25,383 bases of DNA from JAKJGA01 sp029554345. Its GTDB lineage: Bacteria > Spirochaetota > UBA4802 > JAFGJZ01. The position numbers and the translations under genes were made by a program. Below, piece after piece: positions 16,190 through 24,136 of the stretch. A model generated the notes under the pieces. That model did not search any database. It saw only the letters and a list, made by a program, of their open reading frames with translations, and was not told the DNA's origin. The stretch spans positions 1 through 25,383 of the forward strand of contig DAOPBR010000042.1 in the NCBI GenBank assembly GCA_035395685.1, read 5' to 3'. How positions within the stretch are numbered: the first letter of the stretch is position 1; every line of letters starts with the position of its first letter.

Positions 16190-17539
16190 TTATTTCCAAG
16201 AGATATTTGAGATAACTATGTCACCATTTTGTTCGGTTTCTGAGCTAGTTTTGCCGATGGAAAATCCGATTGATCTTAAAAGTTCAGAATTACCATTCTT
16301 TGCAGAATCATCAATATTAAAAGAAAGTTTCTGCCATCCTGCTTTATCGAGAATAACAAATTTACTTTCATCGAGAATCCAGTTATAAGTAGATTGTAGT
16401 CTCATAGCTACTTTGTAAATACCCGTTTTATTTTCAGGAACAAAAAAATCAGCTGTCAATGTTTTACCTTTGAAATTTTCAAAATGGTCGAAAACATTAA
16501 TTGCTGATCCTGTTGAACTTCCGTTATTGAAGATGTTCGTAATAATAAGCGCATTATTGTTTGATGAAGAATCCTTTATTATGCTTATTTTTTTTGCAGC
16601 GTCAAAAGGCTTTGAGTTTAAAATGCTCCAGTCATATAATTCAGCGGAATTTTCAAATGTATAATGTTTTCGTTGATATGTAATATCGGATATGCCGGTA
16701 GTTGTTTTACTATTTAATCCATAATACATAAGAAGACCGTCAATGAAAACACTTCTGCAAACTGTATAATGATCTTTGTTATTATAGTTGAAAAATGAAT
16801 ATTTTATTGATCTTTGATTTAAAGATGAAATTAAGTTTGATATATTTTCATTTGTTTTTACAATGTATGGATGATCTGAAGACCCAACTCCAAAATATAG
16901 ATTTTTACTAATAGTTGATGATTTCTTTACTGCTTCATAAAGATAATTTTCTGCAGAAGGTGTTTTGGCTACTGGGCAGGCTGCAATAAAAGTTTCAAAT
17001 AAACCGCGAAAAGATTCATTTATAAAAAGAGAATGTAAAGTGAAATATCCGCCGTAAGAAGCGCCATACAGTATTCTATGCTGCGGATGAATTTTATATT
17101 TTGCTTCTACGAATGGAATTATTTCTTTAGCAAAGGCCATTGCGAATTTCTCAGGATTGTCAGTAAGATCTCTTTCCCGTATTTTTCCATAATCATAACC
17201 TTGGGGATAGCCGACTCCGACAACATATACTGGGCGGATAAGTTTTTTATGAGATAAGTAGTGTATATATTTGTGATCGATTCCGCGCCACTGTCCGTCT
17301 GTTAAATAAAAAGCAGGGAGTTGATCAATATTAGTCCTTGAATCAGGCATATAGCTAATATCAATTTTAAAATAGTCGTGGATGATTTCAGAATAAATAA
17401 TATACTCATCCATTATCATGTTAACTGAATATATGTCATCATTGATTGCTAGTGTTGTGTCGGTTTTTTTGTTAGAACAGGATGATGAACCAATAGCAAT
17501 TGACGCAATAATATAGATGATTTTATGAAGATTAAGCAT
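16190..17539 (-). CDS. Putative lipoprotein esterase (CE1-like) with C-terminal carbohydrate-binding-like domain
   Basis: An alpha/beta-hydrolase of about 449 residues in the putative esterase (esterase D/CE1/Fes-like) family. The nucleophile serine, about residue 161, lies in ILYGASYGGYF. Asp about 222 (GSSDHPY) and His about 257 (KDHYTVC) are the likely triad partners. The N-terminus is a lipoprotein signal with Cys at about 21 (AIGSSSC), a relaxed lipobox. From about residue 290 a beta-rich module (NSAELYDWSILN through GWQKLSFNID) resembles galactose-binding-like carbohydrate-binding modules. Together this suggests a surface enzyme that removes acyl groups from polysaccharide, although a siderophore esterase is possible. 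ATG at 17539 follows GAGAGG; an earlier ATG at 17551 precedes the site and is rejected. Confidence 0.78.
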   Translation of the reverse strand: MLNLHKIIYIIASIAIGSSSCSNKKTDTTLAINDDIYSVNMIMDEYIIYSEIIHDYFKIDISYMPDSRTNIDQLPAFYLTDGQWRGIDHKYIHYLSHKKLIRPVYVVGVGYPQGYDYGKIRERDLTDNPEKFAMAFAKEIIPFVEAKYKIHPQHRILYGASYGGYFTLHSLFINESFRGLFETFIAACPVAKTPSAENYLYEAVKKSSTISKNLYFGVGSSDHPYIVKTNENISNLISSLNQRSIKYSFFNYNNKDHYTVCRSVFIDGLLMYYGLNSKTTTGISDITYQRKHYTFENSAELYDWSILNSKPFDAAKKISIIKDSSSNNNALIITNIFNNGSSTGSAINVFDHFENFKGKTLTADFFVPENKTGIYKVAMRLQSTYNWILDESKFVILDKAGWQKLSFNIDDSAKNGNSELLRSIGFSIGKTSSETEQNGDIVISNISWK

Positions 17540-17629
17540 AATGCCTCTCATTTAAAGTTTTAAAAAATATAATTATAATGATAATTGCATAATTGATTGA
17601 TTTTGTCGTTTATCCCGATAAGTCAGAAC

Positions 17630-18868
17630 CTAAAAATAAACTTCAAATTCGGCTGATGCTTCGCGGATATTCGAGAAAAAACTGATTTCACTTTTTTTTC
17701 TTCCATAATAATTTCTTCCCATAAATATTATTAAAAATCCCTCCCCGTCAAAGTTTATTTCGCTTTGAAATAAACCGCTTTTATCATAAAGGTTAAGTAT
17801 ATTCATGGCAGTGAAATTATATGAATCGTTAATTGAAAATGATCCGCGGATCATAATGTAGTGTTTTGCCATGTTGAAAAGTCCGTATTTACCTGACAAT
17901 AATGCAGCGGAACCGTAGTTAAATGAATTCATTTTGTCCATAAAATCGAGAGCATAATCATAGTCAGATTTATTCAGTCCTGCGCCGTTATAATAGTATT
18001 CTGCATATAAAGTGTTGTTTTCATTAATGGAATACGACATTCCGGAACTTGCTTCAATAGGTTTATTTATTTTACTTTCTTCAATTGTGTAAAGATTATC
18101 GTCAGGCAGGTAATTATATTTTTGATCTGCAATGGATGCATCGATGTAGAAAGTAATCGATTCTCCGATAGAAATATTTGATGTTAATCCCGAATTGAAT
18201 TTTGTTCCATGATTTCTTTTTGTATAAAGGAAGAATAATGACATATCCAAATCTTTAATTCTGAAAGAAAGAGAGCTTAGAGATCTGTGAAAATCCTGCT
18301 CTGATGTAAAACGTTCTATGTTCTTTTCGCGGTCATCGTTGATTGTTATCCTGGGTGAAAAATATTCTGATACGGTGAAAATCGGATTAATCCATTCCGT
18401 TTTTAATCCAATTGTACCTTCTTTTGTTTTTTTTTCACTGTTTGAGTCTCTTTTCCATGTTGAACCTGAAACAGAATCAAAATAATAAGTCGGACTTTTA
18501 AATAATGCTGTACCTGTTTTAATGTTTTTTTTTCCAAAGTCAAAAAAAATAGAATCACTGCCCATTGAAATATAAAATTCGGTAATTTTACTTTCGAACT
18601 TGCTTTTTGTTTTATCGGCTTCTTGATCTTCCCCGCTTTTGATTTTTCCAAAAGCATTTGCATTGATTGATGTATTGAAAATGCCGAAAGATTCAGAATG
18701 ATTTGCGAAGAAGGTGTGTGAGAGAGAAAACCGATTTTCATCGGTTTTCTCAGATATCATATGAGTTGAACATGTTGATTGAATATTGTAAAACCCGTCG
18801 AAAGACTGACCATATTCTGTAATTGTAAGAAATAAAAATATAGAGAAAAATATACGGATTCTCATCAT
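17630..18868 (-). CDS. Outer-membrane beta-barrel protein of the ABC/LolA-like operon
   Basis: A 412-residue protein with a signal peptide (about 1-22), amphipathic strands throughout, and a C-terminal strand ending in Phe (SAEFEVYF), as outer-membrane barrels often do. IFFDFGKKNIKTGTALFKSP, followed by TYYFD, at about 107-131 resembles the strand pair seen in DUF1302/porin-like proteins that partner LolA-like proteins. This is a similarity by eye only. Its ATG overlaps the TGA of the LolA-like gene (ATGA at 18865-18868). A second in-frame ATG three bases on is better spaced from GGAG and may be the true start. It is the last gene of the six-gene operon and is the candidate outer-membrane acceptor of whatever the ABC and LolA-like parts deliver. 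Confidence 0.78.
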   Translation of the reverse strand: MMRIRIFFSIFLFLTITEYGQSFDGFYNIQSTCSTHMISEKTDENRFSLSHTFFANHSESFGIFNTSINANAFGKIKSGEDQEADKTKSKFESKITEFYISMGSDSIFFDFGKKNIKTGTALFKSPTYYFDSVSGSTWKRDSNSEKKTKEGTIGLKTEWINPIFTVSEYFSPRITINDDREKNIERFTSEQDFHRSLSSLSFRIKDLDMSLFFLYTKRNHGTKFNSGLTSNISIGESITFYIDASIADQKYNYLPDDNLYTIEESKINKPIEASSGMSYSINENNTLYAEYYYNGAGLNKSDYDYALDFMDKMNSFNYGSAALLSGKYGLFNMAKHYIMIRGSFSINDSYNFTAMNILNLYDKSGLFQSEINFDGEGFLIIFMGRNYYGRKKSEISFFSNIREASAEFEVYF

Positions 18869-19617
18869 TGTGCTCCGAAAGATGTGTATTGAAAACGGTC
18901 AAGATATTCTTTTGTAAAATGAGAAAGAGGAAGATTCTTTGATCCGATTTTTACATATTCCATTATTGTGTGGTTTTCAGAATTAACTGCGTCGAATATC
19001 TCAATTATTTTTTGCATCATTCTTCCGCCAAATGGTGAAAATGATCTGTAAAAAACTTTCTTCATCATTTTGCCGCTTTCTGCAAAAAATTCTGCATATA
19101 CCGGAAGCTTGTCGGCACCGATTCTGAGAATAATTTTGGAATAAGTACTTCCTTTTTTATCGGATTTTACTTCAAGAATGAGTCTTTCACATTTCTTTCC
19201 TTCAATCATTTCATTGCCGTCATGAACGGCATTGTAATCGGCTGAAAATCTTGTTCGGGCAACATCTCCATTAGAGGCTTCTCCGAGAAGGATCTGCATT
19301 GGAGAAAGACGGATAGCATTTTTTGTCCGCGGCATCTGCATCCAGATGTAATTTCCTTCCATTAACATTTTTCTTCCTTTCAAACTCGCAGGAGAAATAA
19401 AATACAACAGAACTAATGATCTGTCAGAATCTTTTGAGTATCCGGCGATTCTGTTCGAGTCGCGAAGTTTGTTTCCCTTATATGCTGAAATATCCATTTC
19501 AAAGGCCATATTCGGAGTATAAATTCTGGCATCCACTTCTTTTAAAATTGCATTGCCATCACCTGCATTTATATGAATTGATAAAACAAAAAGTAATAGC
19601 GAAAGATAAATTTTCAT
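18865..19617 (-). CDS. LolA-like periplasmic outer-membrane lipoprotein-sorting protein
   Basis: About 250 residues with a signal peptide (MKIYLSLLLFVLSIHINAG). It has the half-barrel pattern of the LolA-like family that includes Pfam LolA_like/DUF1329-type proteins. GNYIWMQMPRTKNAIRLSP (about 88-106) and the following ILLGEASNGDVAR fit the family's conserved W-x-Y-x-P...R and GSD/D regions. LolA carries lipoproteins or other lipids across the periplasm. Housekeeping LolA is about 180-200 residues, so this larger form is likely specialised. The start at 19617 is chosen because AAGGAG (19624-19629), which overlaps the stop of the upstream permease, is correctly spaced. An ATG at 19650 would lie before that site. 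Confidence 0.85.
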   Translation of the reverse strand: MKIYLSLLLFVLSIHINAGDGNAILKEVDARIYTPNMAFEMDISAYKGNKLRDSNRIAGYSKDSDRSLVLLYFISPASLKGRKMLMEGNYIWMQMPRTKNAIRLSPMQILLGEASNGDVARTRFSADYNAVHDGNEMIEGKKCERLILEVKSDKKGSTYSKIILRIGADKLPVYAEFFAESGKMMKKVFYRSFSPFGGRMMQKIIEIFDAVNSENHTIMEYVKIGSKNLPLSHFTKEYLDRFQYTSFGAQ

Positions 19618-19627
19618 AATATTCTCC

Positions 19628-20857
19628 TTATCTGTATGAAAGAGCTTCACGAACTTGAATTCTTGCGGCCTTTACCGAAGGAATAAGTGAAGCGATAGCG
19701 GAAATTGTTATTCCGATTGATATATTTAGTAATACTGTTGAGATTTTAGGCGTGAAGAGAAGAAGCATGGATTCGGAATAACCAGGCTGAGCTCCTATTT
19801 CAATTCCGCCGAAAATGTTGATGATGTATGATGCTGTGAATCCTCCGATGCATCCTATCAATGTCCCAAAGAATCCCAAGATAATTCCTTCTAAAGTAAA
19901 CATCATAAAAATATATCGCCGGTTCATGCCGAATGCTCTGATAGTTCCCATTTCGCGTATTCGTTCATATACAGACATTGTAATTGTGTTTGCGACAGCA
20001 AAAAGCGAAACGATGAATATGATTATATTTGCTACTCCGAAAACAGTTGAATAAGAGGTGCTTGCAAGACGATAGTATTCTGACACATCACTCCATTTTT
20101 TTATTGAAAACTTTCCACCTGTAATTTTTTGAATTTTATCAATAGACGCCTCAGTATCTTTAGTGTCTTCAAGATATACAGTTAATAGAGTGAGATCGTC
20201 TGATATCATTAGCGTCTGAGCGGTTTCTGTTGTAATATAACTTGCAACGCCGTCAAGATCGGTTATTCCGCTTCCGGCGATAGCAGAAACTTCAAGATCA
20301 AGAACATTTACTCCGCCTTGAGCTGATGGACCGTATAGAGTAACAGTATCGCCGACTTTTACCTCAAGTTTTTCTGCGAGAATTTTGCCTATGATTATTC
20401 CGCTTTCCCCGTTAAATCCCCGTCCTTCATAAAAATTCAGCCTGTTCAAAGTTTCTTCTGATGATTCAGCATCTACTGATTGCAATAACGAGTTTTCATT
20501 TTTGCCATTGAATGAAATTAATCCCTGAAATTTTGCGCACTTTATAACATCCTTTACTTCGGAAAGTTTTAAGATTTTCTTGGCTTCTTCATCCGATTGA
20601 GGAATTATAAAAGGGGAAGGATCTGATTCTCCCTCTTTAAAGTAATTTTCATTTATGGCGATTTGAATGTGCCCGACTCCGCTTTTAATAATTGTTTCTC
20701 CAAGTTGATTCATGCTGTATGTCATAAATCCGTCTAGAATAGTTATTGCGAAAAATCCGATAAACATAGTGAAAAGAGTTAAGAGTGTTCTGCGTTTATT
20801 CCTTCTTACATTTCTCCATGCAAGTTTGATTGTTTTGCTGACTATTTCTTTGTTCAT
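19628..20857 (-). CDS. FtsX/LolE-type ABC transporter permease (second copy)
   Basis: 409 residues with MacB/LolCE topology. TM1 lies at about 28-48 after a basic RRNKRRT stretch, a periplasmic core domain at about 50-268, and three TM helices at about 272-296, 318-345 and 372-395. It ends SVKAARIQVREALSYR, typical of the family. Conserved ERIREMGTIRAFG follows TM2. It shares the periplasmic motif GHIQIAxNExxFxxG followed by DPSxFII with the permease directly upstream, so the two arose by duplication. An SD site (GAGGT) lies within the one-base intergenic junction with the first permease. It probably pairs with that protein and the ATPase at 22081 to extract a lipidic cargo from the inner membrane. 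Confidence 0.92.
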   Translation of the reverse strand: MNKEIVSKTIKLAWRNVRRNKRRTLLTLFTMFIGFFAITILDGFMTYSMNQLGETIIKSGVGHIQIAINENYFKEGESDPSPFIIPQSDEEAKKILKLSEVKDVIKCAKFQGLISFNGKNENSLLQSVDAESSEETLNRLNFYEGRGFNGESGIIIGKILAEKLEVKVGDTVTLYGPSAQGGVNVLDLEVSAIAGSGITDLDGVASYITTETAQTLMISDDLTLLTVYLEDTKDTEASIDKIQKITGGKFSIKKWSDVSEYYRLASTSYSTVFGVANIIIFIVSLFAVANTITMSVYERIREMGTIRAFGMNRRYIFMMFTLEGIILGFFGTLIGCIGGFTASYIINIFGGIEIGAQPGYSESMLLLFTPKISTVLLNISIGITISAIASLIPSVKAARIQVREALSYR

Positions 20858-20858
20858 A

Positions 20859-22079
20859 TTAATACCTCAATGTTTCAGCAACTGATAATCTTGATCCTTT
20901 ATAAGCTGCAGGCAGAGTGCCTAAAAGTGAGACGAAAAGAACCGGTAAAGCTGCTTTTATTGCGTCAGAAAAATCAGGAGATATCAGTATGTGATAATCG
21001 AAGCCGTCATATGAAAAAGGTATTCCTCCGAGGGCATTTATTGCAAAAGACAGCAGAAAACCGAAAACTATTCCTACGAATGATCCGAATATGCCGAGAC
21101 AAAAACCTTCGATTGAAAGCATTGAGAAAATTCTTTTTCGGCTTGTTCCAACAGCTCGCATAGTTCCTATTTCTCTAATGCGTTCGAATACGGACATTGA
21201 CATCGTGTTCATGACTACAAATACAGTAACAAGAATCATTATTGCAGATATTACTTTAAGAAAGGCACTGTACATTCCATTGACCTGAGTATAGAAATCG
21301 GCAAGCTCATGCCAAGGTTTAACTGATAATTCTGGGTATGAATTTTTTAAAGTTAGAATAGTATTATCTGTTTGATTTTCTGATGATAAGAACACTGTAA
21401 ATGAAGATGGACTTTCTGCATCTATCAGTTTTCCTCTGCTTTCATAAGGAATATATGCGTATATTTTTCCAGACTCGCTTCCTTTGTAAATTCCGCAAAC
21501 TGTAAAGTCTGATGCTTTTAACGCCCCGCCTGGCAGAATTGACATAATGGTTAAAATCTCTCCGCATTTTATACCTAGAATTTTTGCAGCTAAATCACCG
21601 ATAATGATTTCGTCTGTTTCAGGTGAAAAGTTATTTCCATGAATAAGAAATGATGGAGATATTTGTCCGTTGACAGTTTCGTTCTGATCTTTTGAAAAAT
21701 GGATTTTGTCGCGCGGATATGCTTTTATGAGCAGAGTGATGGTTTTATTTTTTCCAGCAGCCATGGCGCTGAAACCGATTGATGGAATAACATTTATTAC
21801 ATCCTGATTTGATTTAATTTTTAATTCGATGGAATCGGAATTGTCAATTATGAAAGCTGAAGGATCAAATTTGCCTTTCGAGAAGAAAGATTCATTTGAT
21901 GCAATTTGAATGTGGCCTAATCCTTCGCGAATAATTCCTTCTCTAAAGCCCTTCATTTGCTCGGAAATGAAAGAAGTAAATATAAGTAATGATGCGATTC
22001 CAAGAATCATTGCCAGAGAAGTTAAAATTGTCCGGCGCTTATTTCTCATAATATTTTTGACGGCAATTTTTATAATCAT
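20859..22079 (-). CDS. FtsX/LolC-type ABC transporter permease (first copy)
   Basis: 406 residues with the same plan as its downstream neighbour. TM1 is at about 18-38 after RNKRRT, a periplasmic domain at about 40-265, and three further TM segments with ERIREIGTMRAVG after TM2. It ends AAYKGSRLSVAETLRY. It is a paralogue of the 19628-20857 protein but diverged, as expected for a LolC/LolE-like heterodimer. GGAGAG lies within the junction with the ATPase gene; the intergenic gap is one base. Substrate class (lipoprotein, lipid or small molecule) cannot be told from the permease itself. The LolA-like gene downstream argues for a lipid-linked cargo. Confidence 0.92.
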   Translation of the reverse strand: MIIKIAVKNIMRNKRRTILTSLAMILGIASLLIFTSFISEQMKGFREGIIREGLGHIQIASNESFFSKGKFDPSAFIIDNSDSIELKIKSNQDVINVIPSIGFSAMAAGKNKTITLLIKAYPRDKIHFSKDQNETVNGQISPSFLIHGNNFSPETDEIIIGDLAAKILGIKCGEILTIMSILPGGALKASDFTVCGIYKGSESGKIYAYIPYESRGKLIDAESPSSFTVFLSSENQTDNTILTLKNSYPELSVKPWHELADFYTQVNGMYSAFLKVISAIMILVTVFVVMNTMSMSVFERIREIGTMRAVGTSRKRIFSMLSIEGFCLGIFGSFVGIVFGFLLSFAINALGGIPFSYDGFDYHILISPDFSDAIKAALPVLFVSLLGTLPAAYKGSRLSVAETLRY

Positions 22080-22080
22080 A

Positions 22081-22755
22081 TCAACTCTCCGATATTTCGC
22101 CGTCTTTTAGACGAATAATTTTTTTAGTATAATTCGAAACTATCGGATCATGAGTCGCAAAAATTACTGTTGCTCCGCTTTTTTTATTCATGCTGCTGAT
22201 CAAATCCATTACTTCTTTTCCAGTCTTATGATCAAGGTTTGCAGTTGGTTCATCCGCTATTATTATTGACGGATGTGTTGCAAGTGCACGGGCAATTGCA
22301 ACTCTTTGACGTTGACCTCCTGAAAGTTCATCCGGATTGCGGTTTGAATATGGAGTAAGTCCTACTGCATCGATGTATTCGTTAACACGATTTTTTCTTT
22401 CAGATGAAGAAATGTCCTGCATTAAAAGTGGATATTCGATGTTCTCAGAAACAGATAAAACCGGTATGAGATTGAATGATTGGAAAATGAATCCGAGAGT
22501 TCTATTTCTAAATTTTGAAAGAGCACGATCCGTCAACGATGCAATATTTTCTCCGTTAATGTGAACTTCACCATTAGAAGGCGAGTCAAGAGCCCCAATT
22601 AAATTTAAAAGAGTACTTTTCCCGCTACCGCTTGGACCCATCAGACATATTATTTCGCCGTGTTTTACTGAAAGATTAATGTTTTTGAGGGCGGGAACTT
22701 CAACTTTCCCTAGAGTATAATTCTTTGATACATTTTCTATGAGTATACTATTCAT
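22081..22755 (-). CDS. LolD/MacB-type ABC transporter ATPase
   Basis: A 224-residue ATP-binding subunit. Walker A is GPSGSGKST, the Q-loop IFQSFNL, the ABC signature LSGGQRQR, Walker B IIIADEPTANLD, and the switch histidine lies in ATHDP. Size and the GALDSPSNGEV and RTLGFIFQSFNLIPVLSVSEN patterns place it in the LolD/MacB/FtsE group that drives FtsX-type permeases. ATG at 22755 is selected because GGGGAG, which spans the stop codon of the TPR gene, is properly placed for it. The ATG at 22767 would put the SD inside the gene. It is followed after one base by its permeases. Confidence 0.96.
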   Translation of the reverse strand: MNSILIENVSKNYTLGKVEVPALKNINLSVKHGEIICLMGPSGSGKSTLLNLIGALDSPSNGEVHINGENIASLTDRALSKFRNRTLGFIFQSFNLIPVLSVSENIEYPLLMQDISSSERKNRVNEYIDAVGLTPYSNRNPDELSGGQRQRVAIARALATHPSIIIADEPTANLDHKTGKEVMDLISSMNKKSGATVIFATHDPIVSNYTKKIIRLKDGEISES

Positions 22756-22756
22756 T

Positions 22757-23494
22757 TTACTCCCCATATTTTTTAATGTTTTTTTTAGCTTTATCTGCGG
22801 ATTTGGAACTTGGAGTCAGTATGATGCATTTGTTCCATGCGATTATAGCCTCATCGGTTTTTTTGTTGCTCTTATGGATATTGCCAAGATTGAAAAAAGC
22901 TTCTGATGCAAGGTCGGCTGGTATTGTTTTTCTTGATTCATATTCTGCAATAATGTATTTTAAATCACTTTCTGCGGTTGATTTTTTCTTAAACATCTCG
23001 GGTAATCCGGAAAAAACAGTGCCGCGAACATACCGGGGTAAAAAATGATATTGACCATACTTTGAAACTGCTTCATCAAGAAAAACTGCAGCTTCTTTTA
23101 CATAACTCATCTTGCTTACAGGATTGTATGAATCTCGAGCCATTAGTGATCTGGAAGAGCCAAGGTAGACGAGAACTATCATTTCAATTTCTTCTGATAA
23201 CTTTTCTTTATTCTTTATATCCAATAATAGTTTAAATGCTTTTTCTGCACTTCCGGTGTCTCCAAGTAGAGATGATGAATTGTACATTATCGCTAATTGG
23301 AGTTTTGAAATCTGATTGTTATCCATTTTTGATTCTAATTCTGAAATACTCTTCTTTAATAATTCTGGTTCATTTTCTAATTTGCTTATACTTGGATTAT
23401 CCCATAATAAGACAGAAATTCTTTGATATTTTGTCTGATTAAATCCAAACAGCAGTATAGGTATTAAGCTTAACAATAACGCAAAATGTTTCAT
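22757..23494 (-). CDS. Periplasmic TPR-like repeat protein, first gene of the ABC operon
   Basis: 245 residues with a signal peptide (about 1-18) and then all-helical sequence. The C-terminal part reads as tetratricopeptide repeats (EAFFNLGNIHKSNKKTDEA, then WNKCIILTPSS), and there are weaker repeats at about 45-100 and 115-150. TPR proteins act as protein-protein docking surfaces. Being the first gene of the operon, it may be an accessory or assembly factor for the transporter. AAGGAG precedes the ATG. The upstream region offers only a weak promoter-like pair (CTGACT at 23534-23539 and TATAAA at 23513-23518, 15 bases apart). No catalytic motif is seen. Confidence 0.75.
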   Translation of the reverse strand: MKHFALLLSLIPILLFGFNQTKYQRISVLLWDNPSISKLENEPELLKKSISELESKMDNNQISKLQLAIMYNSSSLLGDTGSAEKAFKLLLDIKNKEKLSEEIEMIVLVYLGSSRSLMARDSYNPVSKMSYVKEAAVFLDEAVSKYGQYHFLPRYVRGTVFSGLPEMFKKKSTAESDLKYIIAEYESRKTIPADLASEAFFNLGNIHKSNKKTDEAIIAWNKCIILTPSSKSADKAKKNIKKYGE

Positions 23495-23551
23495 ATAATC
23501 TCCTTTTAGCGCTTTATAAAGTAAAGTACTTCCAGTCAGATTAAAAGCTTT

Positions 23552-23570
23552 AAAAAGTAAATAACTTTTT
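23552..23570 (-). terminator. Possible weak terminator after the second RHH-like gene
   Basis: A 7-bp AT-only inverted repeat (23552-23558 and 23564-23570) with a 5-base loop overlaps the stop codon of the RHH-like gene. It has low stability, so function is doubtful. Confidence 0.2.
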
Positions 23571-24030
23571 ATGTAATTTGCGAATTGATTGATATAATAT
23601 ATGATGAAGATGTTTTATCGTATTTAAATATACATTCGTATGAAATGAGTTTTTCCTTCCAATGAGACAGTAGGTTGACATAGAATGCAATTGTATCATT
23701 TGAGGTTCTGCTGATTAATGAATAAATTTCTTGGATTGTTTCATTTACAATTCTCGATAAAGATTTCTTAAGTATTTTTTTAAGATCCAAGCAAGTTTCA
23801 TATATTTGATCATCTATTTGATAATGAATAGTGTAAAAATTGATGTTGCGTTTTTGGTATTTTATATTTGAGCCAATTACAGGTTTATTAATCTTATTGT
23901 TTTGTGATATTATATATTTGAAACAATCAGATAAAACACATGAAACGGATTTTCCTGTCGACTCGGATATTTTTTTTAAAAGAATGAAAATATCCTTTCG
24001 TATTATTGCAGTTGATTTTATTTGATTCAT
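23569..24030 (-). CDS. Orphan tandem ribbon-helix-helix-like protein, copy 2
   Basis: 153 residues, a paralogue of the protein at 7610-8098 over nearly its full length. RHH unit 1 is about residues 4-41 (strand IKSTAII, helix to ISEST, then KSVSCVLSDCFKYII). The IKYQ motif lies at 56-59. Unit 2 is about 66-104 (strand FYTIHYQID, IYETCLDLKKI, then SLSRIVNETIQEI). The strand-like tail YECIFKYDKTSSSYIISI matches the tail of copy 1. Identity looks low outside the motifs, so the copies are old. The ribosome site is weak. It is divergent from the MFS exporter, with about 106 bases between the two starts, so control of the exporter is possible. No known family was recognised; a DNA-binding role is inferred. 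Confidence 0.75.
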   Translation of the reverse strand: MNQIKSTAIIRKDIFILLKKISESTGKSVSCVLSDCFKYIISQNNKINKPVIGSNIKYQKRNINFYTIHYQIDDQIYETCLDLKKILKKSLSRIVNETIQEIYSLISRTSNDTIAFYVNLLSHWKEKLISYECIFKYDKTSSSYIISINSQIT

Positions 24031-24050
24031 AATTTTTCGTCTATTAAATA

Positions 24051-24096
24051 AATACGTAATTTGTTGATTTATTATCAGAAAAAATGATTGTTATCC
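24051..24096 (-). promoter_or_regulatory. Conserved upstream element of the RHH-like gene, copy 2
   Basis: Read on the minus strand, GGATAACAATCATTTTTTCT (from 24096) is followed by AATCAACAAATTACGTATT, ending 20 bases before the ATG. The same blocks precede copy 1 (8118-8182). The region is shared with the divergent MFS gene, so a bound protein could act on both. Confidence 0.55.
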
Positions 24097-24136
24097 TAAA
24101 AATGAAATTAAATTTGTCTTTGAAATTGGAGATATA

